From a virus, in the IMG/VR virus record IMGVR_UViG_3300025122_000104, positions 1 to 28,901 of that record: 28,901 nucleotides of DNA; one strand, given 5' to 3'. Made by a program: the position numbers and the translations under genes. Positions within the stretch are counted from its first letter, which is position 1, and each line of letters opens with the position of its first letter. This document shows, one piece after another, positions 22,714-28,522 of this stretch. The notes below the pieces were generated by a model. The model was not told where the DNA came from. It was given only the letters and a program-made list of their open reading frames with translations, and did not search any database.

Positions 22714-23096
22714 TGTTTCTCCGCATTATTATCTTTTATGTTTGCGTTTTCCCTCGCCCATACCCTTGCGTTTCCCCTAGCCCATACCAGGGCGTTCCCA
22801 CTCGCCTCTACTATCGAATTTTCCTTCGCCCAGACTACTGAGCTACCCCTAGCCCACACAAGGGCGTTTCCGCTCGCCCACACTTTAGATTTGGCTAACG
22901 AGGCTACATTTGAATTGTCAAACGCCCGTATTTTTGAGTTGCCTTTAGCAATTATTATTGAATTGCCTTTAGCAATTACTTTCGAATTACCGAAACAATA
23001 AAAGGTGCCTTTTGTAATGATTGAGTAGCCGTCCTCATCTACCTTAAATTTGCCTTTTTCTACTGGTTTTTTTCGTTCCAAATCGTAATAAATCAT
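22710..23096 (-). CDS. Octapeptide-repeat (solenoid-like) protein A
   Basis: 128 aa. A short N-terminal region (MIYYDLERKKPVEKG, then DEDGYSIITKGTFYC) precedes about eleven imperfect eight-residue units of the form x(G/D)N(S/A)xVxA from about residue 35, e.g. SGNALVWA and RGNARVWA. Regular spacing of small and beta-branched residues suggests a beta-solenoid. A similar but more regular array is encoded by the gene at the right end of the window. The start overlaps the previous stop (ATGA), placing it in the replication operon. Function is unknown; such repeat proteins are seen in phages without a known role to my knowledge. Confidence 0.7.
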   Translation of the reverse strand: MIYYDLERKKPVEKGKFKVDEDGYSIITKGTFYCFGNSKVIAKGNSIIIAKGNSKIRAFDNSNVASLAKSKVWASGNALVWARGSSVVWAKENSIVEASGNALVWARGNARVWARENANIKDNNAEKQ

Positions 23097-23290
23097 TGGT
23101 TAACCTCTTTTTCTAATTCTTCGTACTTATCTTTCCAATAATGACCCCAATCCCGTAACTCTTCGTTAGCTTCCCTCAAATCCTCTATTTCTGAATTAAT
23201 ACTTGCTACAATACTATCGATTGATTCGCCCTCTTTAATTATCTGATCTATTTCGGGGCAAGTGTATTCTGGTTCTCTCGGTTCTCTCAC
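23093..23290 (-). CDS. Small acidic coiled-coil protein (65 aa)
   Basis: Starts from GTG at 23290, which overlaps the stop of the upstream gene (GTGA), with AAAGGTGG ahead of it. The sequence MREPREPEYTCPEIDQIIKE opens with a conserved TCPxID motif found in small phage proteins of replication regions, then a charged coiled coil (EIEDLREANEELRDWGHYWK, ending EELEKEVNQ). Probably a structural partner of a replication protein; no function known. Confidence 0.6.
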   Translation of the reverse strand: MREPREPEYTCPEIDQIIKEGESIDSIVASINSEIEDLREANEELRDWGHYWKDKYEELEKEVNQ

Positions 23291-24087
23291 ATCGCCACCT
23301 TTAATTTTGGTTTATTTTTTTCGTATTCCTTAATCCGATCCAATACAATTTGGTTTCTTTTGGCTTCAAACATCGCCTTAAATAATTTTGTTTTTTTATT
23401 TAAATCGGGTTTAAACGATTCTTGTGTGATTGCGTCTAATGCCTCTGTCTCTAATTCAACTAACGCCTCGGGCGATAGAGATTTTATATATTTTTTCGCT
23501 CTAAATCTGTTCATAGCTTCGCATTCCTCCTTATTTTCCAAAACTACGCCTATCTTCTTAACCGTTGATTTTATTTTTTCGCTCGATTCTAAACACAAAC
23601 TGTTACCTATTCTCGACCACTTCCGCTGGTCGCCGATAACATCAACCTCACCTTTAATTTGCCGTGTGACATATTCCGAAAATTCTTTTTTAATCCAGAT
23701 TAAATCGCTCGCGTGACACTTGTTAATTCGCTCCCATCCGAGCGTCTTCTTAACGTCGTAAGCCCAATCGTCAAGTTTAGAATACGGACTAAACGCAAAA
23801 TCTAGGAAATATTGCCATTTTATATCAATTTCTTTATTTATTTTTTTATCCTCTTTTGAAATCAAAATTGACATAATATCTGACGGCGTTGGGGCATCTT
23901 TATTTTTTCCCGTGCTTTCATCAATAGCTGAGAGTATTTCTGTTGTTTCGTATTTCGAATTCGCTAAAAACGTTGCCAAGGTAGCGACTACCTCGATTTT
24001 ATCTTTTCCCTTCTCGTAAAATCTAGTTAAATCGAAAACTATTGATAATGCAGCCGCAATCGATTGACCTCTCGTTTTCTTAATCAT
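23287..24087 (-). CDS. Replication-partner protein, helicase-loader-like position
   Basis: 266 aa. Coupled by ATGA to the replisome organiser gene. The first 90 residues are helical and end APTPSDIMSIL, resembling the pattern in phage helicase loader/inhibitor proteins (G40P-associated gp39 type), where a short helical domain ends in a P-T-xx-DI motif. The rest (IDIKWQYFLDFAFSPYSKLD, YDVKKTLGWERINKCHASDL, IKKEFSEYVTRQI) has no Walker motif, so it is not a DnaC or DnaB. Function is inferred from position; a different DNA-binding role is possible. Confidence 0.45.
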   Translation of the reverse strand: MIKKTRGQSIAAALSIVFDLTRFYEKGKDKIEVVATLATFLANSKYETTEILSAIDESTGKNKDAPTPSDIMSILISKEDKKINKEIDIKWQYFLDFAFSPYSKLDDWAYDVKKTLGWERINKCHASDLIWIKKEFSEYVTRQIKGEVDVIGDQRKWSRIGNSLCLESSEKIKSTVKKIGVVLENKEECEAMNRFRAKKYIKSLSPEALVELETEALDAITQESFKPDLNKKTKLFKAMFEAKRNQIVLDRIKEYEKNKPKLKVAM

Positions 24088-24950
24088 TTCAATACCTTCA
24101 TTTTTTCCATTATTTTCAGTGCTTCGTCATACGTTTTTTGCATCCCTGGTTTTTCGTTTTCAATTAATTTCCCGTGATGAAAAGATAATTTTTCGACCGC
24201 TTTTTCGTCGTAGTTACCCTCGAGAACTTTTAGATAATTTGAGTCGTTGTCAATCACCCAATCGAAATTAATCACCCATTTTATTTTGTTTATCCCTGTG
24301 TAGTAATCAGGATTTAACTTAAATTTTTGGACAACTAATTTAAAATCATTGAAAAAATCAGGGTTCGATTTTAGACGACTTCTAATTTTGTTTTTTCGAG
24401 GGTCATTTAACCTCGTAGCCCGTGGGATACCCTCCAACGCCTCCCTATTCCAATACTCAATAAAATTTTGATGAATTGAAACTATGGGGGGTGCGACTTT
24501 TTCTTTAGATATATCTTTAGATATATCTTTCTTTTTTTCTTCTTCTTTCTTTCTTTCTTTAGTTGTTGCCACTTCGCTTGCCACTTCGCTTGCCACTTCG
24601 CTTGCCACTTGGTTTGCCCTTTTCGTGCCATCTTGTGTGTCTTCTTCTTGATATTTTATGTAATTTCGAATGTAAATCACAGTGTATCGGCTTGTACTTC
24701 TGGTTGCCACTTGGTTTGACCTTTTCAGCTTGTTTATTGCTTCGCGAATTTGTTTTATTGATAATTTAGTTTCGAAACTTAATTTAGAAATGCTTGTTAT
24801 CAAGGAACCTTTTTCGATCAAGGTTCCTTGCCACATCTTTTCTTTGTAATTCGCTTTAATTAGAAGATGAATAAAGAGACGAGATACGTTGATATCTGAA
24901 TACCATTCCGAATCAATGAACGAACGATGCAATTTAACGTACCCTCTCAT
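24084..24950 (-). CDS. Replisome organiser / replication initiator (phage O-like, winged helix)
   Basis: 288 aa. The N-terminal domain has YVKLHRSFIDSEWYSDINVS, FIHLLIKANYKEKMWQGTLI, then GSLITSISKLSFETKLSIKQ with an IREAINKLKR helix and YTVIYIRNY, the winged-helix arrangement of phage replication initiators. A Lys/Glu-rich linker (residues 113-155) contains SEVA repeated three times, encoded by 12-bp DNA repeats. The C-terminal part (HQNFIEYWNREALEGIPRAT to about 270) resembles the DnaD-like end that recruits helicase. It presumably binds the repeats inside its own gene to start replication. The ATG has a G5 run a few bases upstream. Confidence 0.75.
   Translation of the reverse strand: MRGYVKLHRSFIDSEWYSDINVSRLFIHLLIKANYKEKMWQGTLIEKGSLITSISKLSFETKLSIKQIREAINKLKRSNQVATRSTSRYTVIYIRNYIKYQEEDTQDGTKRANQVASEVASEVASEVATTKERKKEEEKKKDISKDISKEKVAPPIVSIHQNFIEYWNREALEGIPRATRLNDPRKNKIRSRLKSNPDFFNDFKLVVQKFKLNPDYYTGINKIKWVINFDWVIDNDSNYLKVLEGNYDEKAVEKLSFHHGKLIENEKPGMQKTYDEALKIMEKMKVLK
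24503..24715. repeat. Candidate replication origin: iterons, purine tract and AT-rich repeats
   Basis: Inside the initiator gene. Units of TTGCCACTTCGC at 24566-24577, 24578-24589 and 24590-24601, a variant TTGCCACTTGGT at 24602-24613, and a further TTGCCACTTGGT at 24704-24715. Next to them is a polypyrimidine tract on the plus strand (24527-24560, purines on the minus strand), and two AT-rich 12-bp repeats, CTTTAGATATAT, at 24503-24526. The palindrome AGATATATCT occurs twice. This matches the lambda layout of initiator iterons next to an easily melted region. Confidence 0.6.
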
Positions 24951-24959
24951 AGCGCCCCC

Positions 24960-25826
24960 TTAATTGCTTTTCAGGCCGTCAAAATCTGAAACGCTACTTG
25001 TGGCACGATTAGGCTGAACCCCTTTTAATCGTGCCTTCATTTCGTTTTTAGTAGATTCTAGCCACCTCTTCGTATGACTATCAAATAAAGAAAATGCACC
25101 CTTTAGCTCATCTAGGGTTTCACATTCCCTTAACATCTCTACTTCTTTTTGTAAAAGCCAGTGAATCAATGCCTTCGCGTGGTCCTTAGACAGTACTTCA
25201 CCTTCACGATTAGTAAAAACCCCAGTTCGATCTTTAAGTGCATCAAAGCAGTGTTTATGAGACAGCCTTAAAACCGTCGTAAACTCATAATCTAGGCCAT
25301 CACGCTGTTCTGTTTTAAGGCCGACTTTTACCGGTGTTTTTACTAATTTTCCCTGTTTATTTTCCTTGTCTACTATTGAAATGTCGCTTTTCGTTCGTGC
25401 AGTAGCCACAACATGACATTTACAACTTAATATTTTTTCTAAAAATGAATTATGTCTAGGCGTTACTTTTTTCCAGTCTGTATACGAATTATAACCACCT
25501 AAATTAGAATGAATATCCAAACATCCGCCCTCACCACTCCATTCATGGGTGATGGAGTCAATTATAATGACATCATAATTTTCTTTTTCGGCGAAAGATA
25601 TAGCCTCAATATATTTTTCAGGTGTATAAGGCGCTTTTAGCTCACAAACATCATAATTAAAAACGGAGCTATATAAAGACCCGCTCCCCTTCTCGGTATC
25701 AATTAACGCTATTTTTTTACCGAATTCCTGTGCAATTAATAAAGAAGACCATGTCTTGCCGCTGCCGCTAGCACCTTCAATTAATAGCCTTAATTTTAAT
25801 TTATCTTTTTTAGCTTTTTGAAACAT
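24960..25826 (-). CDS. Sak4-like AAA/RecA-type ATPase
   Basis: About 288 aa from the ATG at 25826, chosen because AAGGAG lies nine bases upstream; an in-frame ATG at 25844 adds six residues. Walker A GASGSGKT occurs about residues 18-25 and Walker B is YDVIIIDSITH. HVVATARTKSD and KVGLKTEQRDGLDYEFTTVL are further landmarks of phage Sak4/AAA_24 proteins, single-strand DNA annealing and recombination ATPases. It belongs with the downstream replisome organiser and RusA-like gene. It ends with a charged C-terminus and VSDFDGLKSN. Confidence 0.8.
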   Translation of the reverse strand: MFQKAKKDKLKLRLLIEGASGSGKTWSSLLIAQEFGKKIALIDTEKGSGSLYSSVFNYDVCELKAPYTPEKYIEAISFAEKENYDVIIIDSITHEWSGEGGCLDIHSNLGGYNSYTDWKKVTPRHNSFLEKILSCKCHVVATARTKSDISIVDKENKQGKLVKTPVKVGLKTEQRDGLDYEFTTVLRLSHKHCFDALKDRTGVFTNREGEVLSKDHAKALIHWLLQKEVEMLRECETLDELKGAFSLFDSHTKRWLESTKNEMKARLKGVQPNRATSSVSDFDGLKSN

Positions 25827-25827
25827 T

Positions 25828-26103
25828 TTATATAACTCCTTCAAATTTTCTTAAACATAGTTCGAGATTGAAATTTTCGTACAGATCGAAAAAAAATAAA
25901 AATTCTTCGTTCGTCTTGTGGATTTCTCTAAGAACGTCAATTTTTTCGACGGGGTATTTGCTCATGTCAAGCCCTGCTAGAGGTTCCTTCGACTGTAAGA
26001 AGGTGATAATTTTTTCGAGGTGTTTGGTTCCTATATTTTCGATTTCGATAACTTCACCGTCTTCAGTCACCCATGTTCGCGCATAATCTCTATCTGTATT
26101 CAT
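25828..26103 (-). CDS. Small early phage protein (91 aa)
   Basis: The N-terminus (YARTWVTEDGEVIEIENIGT then KHLEKIITFLQS) resembles small phage proteins that begin with a W-x-T-x-DG strand followed by a HL-N/E helix, often found by recombination genes. The C-terminus is an acidic helix (NEEFLFFFDLYENFNLEL). It ends one base before the favoured ATPase start, so the two are coupled. No biochemical role is known to me. Confidence 0.6.
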   Translation of the reverse strand: MNTDRDYARTWVTEDGEVIEIENIGTKHLEKIITFLQSKEPLAGLDMSKYPVEKIDVLREIHKTNEEFLFFFDLYENFNLELCLRKFEGVI

Positions 26104-26111
26104 TTCAGCAC

Positions 26112-26369
26112 CTATACAGGATAATCGCTACACGTCTTCATCGATTCGTGTACGACTCCAAAAGCTACATGCGCTGTGGGATCGTCACTTAATCCCATAG
26201 CGTCCAAACACGAATCACACGTATATTCTTCGGGGTGGCCGAAGCAATCGGAATCGATGCATTTTTTTTGGGAATCAACAGATGACGACAAACTATTTTT
26301 GTACGCTAGAAAATCTAAAGAGTTGCTTACTCGTGGCCATTTCGATATGTGAGGGTTAATTACATTCAT
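26112..26369 (-). CDS. Small cysteine-containing early protein
   Basis: About 85 aa from the ATG at 26369; a G6 site is eight bases upstream, and a TTG at 26387 gives a longer product without a site. The middle holds CIDSDCFGHPEEYTCDSCLD, two C-x4/2-C pairs with a His that could form a zinc knuckle. The N-terminal part is SKWPRVSNSLDFLAY. It follows another Cys-rich small protein. The role is unknown; possibly host takeover or regulation. Confidence 0.55.
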   Translation of the reverse strand: MNVINPHISKWPRVSNSLDFLAYKNSLSSSVDSQKKCIDSDCFGHPEEYTCDSCLDAMGLSDDPTAHVAFGVVHESMKTCSDYPV

Positions 26370-26371
26370 GT

Positions 26372-26596
26372 CTATAACCCCCCGCAATCGTCAATACAAA
26401 CGTCACAAAAATCGTTATTAACGATTAACGATATTCGATGACATCTTGCACACTCATTTTCAAACGCAATTTCTTTTTTCGACGAAAAAGATTCGAGAAA
26501 AGGTGATGCATTAGCGATAAATTCGTCTTCGGGGAATTGTTTATAGCCGTCATATTCAAGGCAAGTAACGGCGCTTTGTTTAATTTTCGAGCACAT
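26372..26596 (-). CDS. Small zinc-ribbon-like early protein
   Basis: About 74 aa from the ATG at 26596 (G5 site 11 bases upstream; GTG at 26608 is the longer alternative without room for one). The C-terminus contains CARCHRISLIVNNDFCDVCI, two C-x2-C pairs 12 residues apart, typical of a zinc ribbon. The remainder is acidic with an aromatic helix. Its stop lies close to the next G6 ribosome binding site. Function unknown. Confidence 0.55.
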   Translation of the reverse strand: MCSKIKQSAVTCLEYDGYKQFPEDEFIANASPFLESFSSKKEIAFENECARCHRISLIVNNDFCDVCIDDCGGL

Positions 26597-26597
26597 T

Positions 26598-26900
26598 TCA
26601 AACGACACCCCCTTCGATAAATGCCGGCGCCAAGTGGTTAATCAGCATATCGTCAATATCAAGACTGCCATCATCGCTCAATCTATGCAATGAGTAATTA
26701 TTCATGAATTCTGCGCATTCTTCGCTTATATAAGCCTTTTCATCGCTCAAGGATGCCCCCCTGTCTTTGATTTTCATTAAATTGTTTATGTCTATTGACA
26801 ACGCCCCCCCCTGTCCATTATCATACTGTTTAAGTTTTTCAGTACTTAATGTTTTTTCGAGATCACGCTTGCCGGCGTGATTTTCTGTTTCTATAGCCAT
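26598..26900 (-). CDS. Small acidic early protein (100 aa)
   Basis: Starts MAIETENHAGKRDLEKTLST after a perfect AGGAGG. It includes GGALSIDINNLMKIKDRGAS and SEECAEFMNNYSLHRLSDDG, and ends LINHLAPAFIEGGVV. It is acidic with no domain recognised. It is the first gene of the compact early block that runs into the ATPase and replication genes and has the best Shine-Dalgarno of that group. Its stop TGA is one base before the next start. Confidence 0.55.
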   Translation of the reverse strand: MAIETENHAGKRDLEKTLSTEKLKQYDNGQGGALSIDINNLMKIKDRGASLSDEKAYISEECAEFMNNYSLHRLSDDGSLDIDDMLINHLAPAFIEGGVV

Positions 26901-26925
26901 TTTTTGGCCTCCTATTTGTTATAAT

Positions 26926-27180
26926 TTAATCGAAAATTAACAACCTCCTATTTATTTTTAGAGAGTAAAAACCCTCCATGATATGCACATATCGCAAGCG
27001 TCTCTGATTGCTTATTATGCATACCATGGAAAGTTTTGCCCTCGTTAACCTTTTTATTTTTTTGATAAAATTCACTGTATTTTCAGTAAATGTGACGATT
27101 AAATGGGATATTTTTACGTCTTCATAAGACGGTAAATATATATTATGTTGATAATTTTGTTTTGTTATTTTTTTCAACAT
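26926..27180 (-). CDS. Small basic early protein (84 aa)
   Basis: Begins MLKKITKQNYQHNIYLPSYE and continues ISHLIVTFTENTVNFIKKIK, then SMVCIISNQRRLRYVHIMEG. It is basic and strand-rich. The start is six bases after the end of the HTH regulator, with the regulator's GAGGAT terminal codons serving as a ribosome binding site, so regulation would be joint. No family recognised; AT-rich codon use like the neighbours. Confidence 0.5.
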   Translation of the reverse strand: MLKKITKQNYQHNIYLPSYEDVKISHLIVTFTENTVNFIKKIKRLTRAKLSMVCIISNQRRLRYVHIMEGFYSLKINRRLLIFD

Positions 27181-27186
27181 ACTATA

Positions 27187-27405
27187 TCAATCCTCTTGGA
27201 CGAACTCAGTTATAGGAACGTCGAAGTATTTGCAGAGGTGTAAAACATTTTCAAAAGATGGGCAGGTGTAACCATGCGCCCAATTTTCGATTGATTGTCT
27301 TGCTACCCGCTTGCCAGTTTTTTCAGAAAATTTTAAAGCAAATTTCCCCATTGTTATTTTTTCTTTACTTTTTAACTCTTTGAGTTTTTTTTTGTTGAAT
27401 TTCAT
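27187..27405 (-). CDS. Cro/CI-like helix-turn-helix regulator (72 aa)
   Basis: A single XRE-type HTH domain: KITMGKFALKFSEKTGKRVA then RQSIENWAHGYTCPSFENVL, followed by LHLCKYFDVPITEFVQED. Its length fits Cro-type proteins without a cleavable C-terminal domain, so it is unlikely to be a RecA-sensitive repressor by itself. The promoter at 27412-27440 ends so close to the ATG that the transcript would be leaderless, as for lambda cI from PRM. The inverted repeat at 27470-27485 is a candidate operator. It is transcribed in the same direction as all other genes, so there is no divergent immunity region here. Confidence 0.8.
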   Translation of the reverse strand: MKFNKKKLKELKSKEKITMGKFALKFSEKTGKRVARQSIENWAHGYTCPSFENVLHLCKYFDVPITEFVQED

Positions 27406-27411
27406 GTTTTC

Positions 27412-27440
27412 ATTATACCTTGTTTTTTAAAATTAAGCAA
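27412..27440 (-). promoter_or_regulatory. Sigma70-type promoter of the HTH regulator (leaderless)
   Basis: On the minus strand TTGCTT (27440-27435), a 17-base spacer, then perfect TATAAT (27417-27412). Only six bases separate the -10 box from the regulator ATG, so transcription would begin at or within a base or two of the start codon. Confidence 0.75.
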
Positions 27441-27469
27441 CCAGTTTTTTTGTTACATATTAAAATTAA

Positions 27470-27485
27470 ATATTATCCATAATAT
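27470..27485. promoter_or_regulatory. Perfect 16-bp inverted repeat, candidate operator
   Basis: ATATTAT CC ATAATAT, seven-base arms around two bases, lying 30 bases upstream of the regulator's -35 box and downstream of the second promoter. The symmetry suits a dimeric HTH protein, but the arms are only A and T, so chance is possible. Confidence 0.4.
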
Positions 27486-27539
27486 CAGTAATTTCACTTT
27501 AATTTGTGTCTGGGATGCCCCCCAAAATTAGATGCTCTA

Positions 27540-27567
27540 ATTATACATCTGATACGAATTAAATCAA
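27540..27567 (-). promoter_or_regulatory. Second sigma70-type promoter upstream of the regulator
   Basis: TTGATT (27567-27562), 16-base spacer, TATAAT (27545-27540) on the minus strand, in the gap after the DUF4116 gene. It would drive the regulator and early genes with a leader of about 125 bases that crosses the inverted repeat. Confidence 0.6.
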
Positions 27568-27570
27568 TAA

Positions 27571-27933
27571 TCAATTTTTCAAATATCTCTTAGCATGGAA
27601 ATTAATGCTGGGGTCATTTTGTAATCTTGGGGATGCATGCTTGAGGACCCAAGGGTATTGCTGTATCGCCACTTTAACGACTTCCTTGTCATTTTTTAAT
27701 TTCCGCCCGACATATTCCAAACAAAACCCTGCTTGCATTACAGCTAATAACGCTAAATCTTTACAATTTTTCAGTCGAGGTGATGCAAACATAATGTTAT
27801 AGGGTTCTTTGCATATGGCCTCACTCATCACCTCGTAATCATCCCTTAGTCGCAGTGAAAAAAAATTAACCATAAAAATATATTTACTGACATTTGTCGG
27901 GTCAGCCGAACTAAAATTATTATTATTTATCAT
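27571..27933 (-). CDS. DUF4116-repeat protein
   Basis: About 120 aa from ATG 27933 (AAGGAAAAGG lies eight bases upstream; a TTG at 27966 is the longer alternative). Two to three units of the DUF4116 pattern are visible: LRDDYEVMSEAICKEPYNIM, KNCKDLALLAVMQAGFCLEY and LKNDKEVVKVAIQQYPWVLK, with FASPRL and HASPRL closing units. DUF4116 is a helical repeat known from giant viruses, eukaryotes and some bacteria and is uncommon in phages to my knowledge. It may mediate protein binding. It lies between the recombinase gene and the regulator gap. Confidence 0.65.
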   Translation of the reverse strand: MINNNNFSSADPTNVSKYIFMVNFFSLRLRDDYEVMSEAICKEPYNIMFASPRLKNCKDLALLAVMQAGFCLEYVGRKLKNDKEVVKVAIQQYPWVLKHASPRLQNDPSINFHAKRYLKN

Positions 27934-27969
27934 AAATAAAGCCTTTTCCTTGTCGTGTACTATCAAAAA

Positions 27970-28521
27970 TTAATATGTATTTAAATAGTTGTATAAAGTA
28001 GGACGAGATATTTTGAAAAGATCGCATATATCAGCCACCGCAACGTCTTTCGATTTATACATTTCTTTCATGTCTTTAATTTTTTCGGGACTCAACTTAA
28101 ATTTGCGACCGCCTCTAACGCCTCTAGCTCTTGCCGCCTCTAACCCAGCTTTCGTCCGCTCGCTAATAAGTTCTCGTTCCATTTCCGCGAATGCTCCATT
28201 AATATGAAAAAATAAGCGCCCAGAAGCTGTCGATGTGTTTATATTTTCTTGAATCGACACAAACTCGACCCCCTTTTCTTTCAATTCCTGGATGAGATCG
28301 ATCAGCCCTCGAAGTGTCCGGCCAAGCCTATCTAGTCGCCAAACGACTAGAATGTCCCCCTCTCGAATGAACTCCAATAATTTTTTTAAAATGGGTCTGT
28401 CTTTGGATGAACCCGAAATTTGTTCTCGATATATGTCCTCGCACCCCTCTTTTTTAAGTTCGATTATTTGAGAATCGATGTTTTGCTCCTTAGTGCTTAT
28501 TCGCGCATATCCGATTTTCAT
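27970..28521 (-). CDS. Small serine recombinase (resolvase/invertase family)
   Basis: 183 aa. The catalytic domain has KIGYARISTKEQN with nucleophile Ser9, DRPILKKLLEFIREGDILVV, then WRLDRLGRTLRGL and the conserved long helix FFHINGAFAEMERELISERT. The C-terminal HTH (VAVADICDLFKISRPTLYNY) binds DNA. Length and layout match Tn3 resolvase or Gin/Hin-type invertases rather than large integrases. The AGGAG ribosome binding site is inside the last codons of the upstream repeat gene, whose stop is one base before this ATG. Possible roles are dimer resolution, inversion of a segment outside the window, or mobilisation; no paired crossover site was found. Confidence 0.9.
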   Translation of the reverse strand: MKIGYARISTKEQNIDSQIIELKKEGCEDIYREQISGSSKDRPILKKLLEFIREGDILVVWRLDRLGRTLRGLIDLIQELKEKGVEFVSIQENINTSTASGRLFFHINGAFAEMERELISERTKAGLEAARARGVRGGRKFKLSPEKIKDMKEMYKSKDVAVADICDLFKISRPTLYNYLNTY

Positions 28522-28522
28522 T

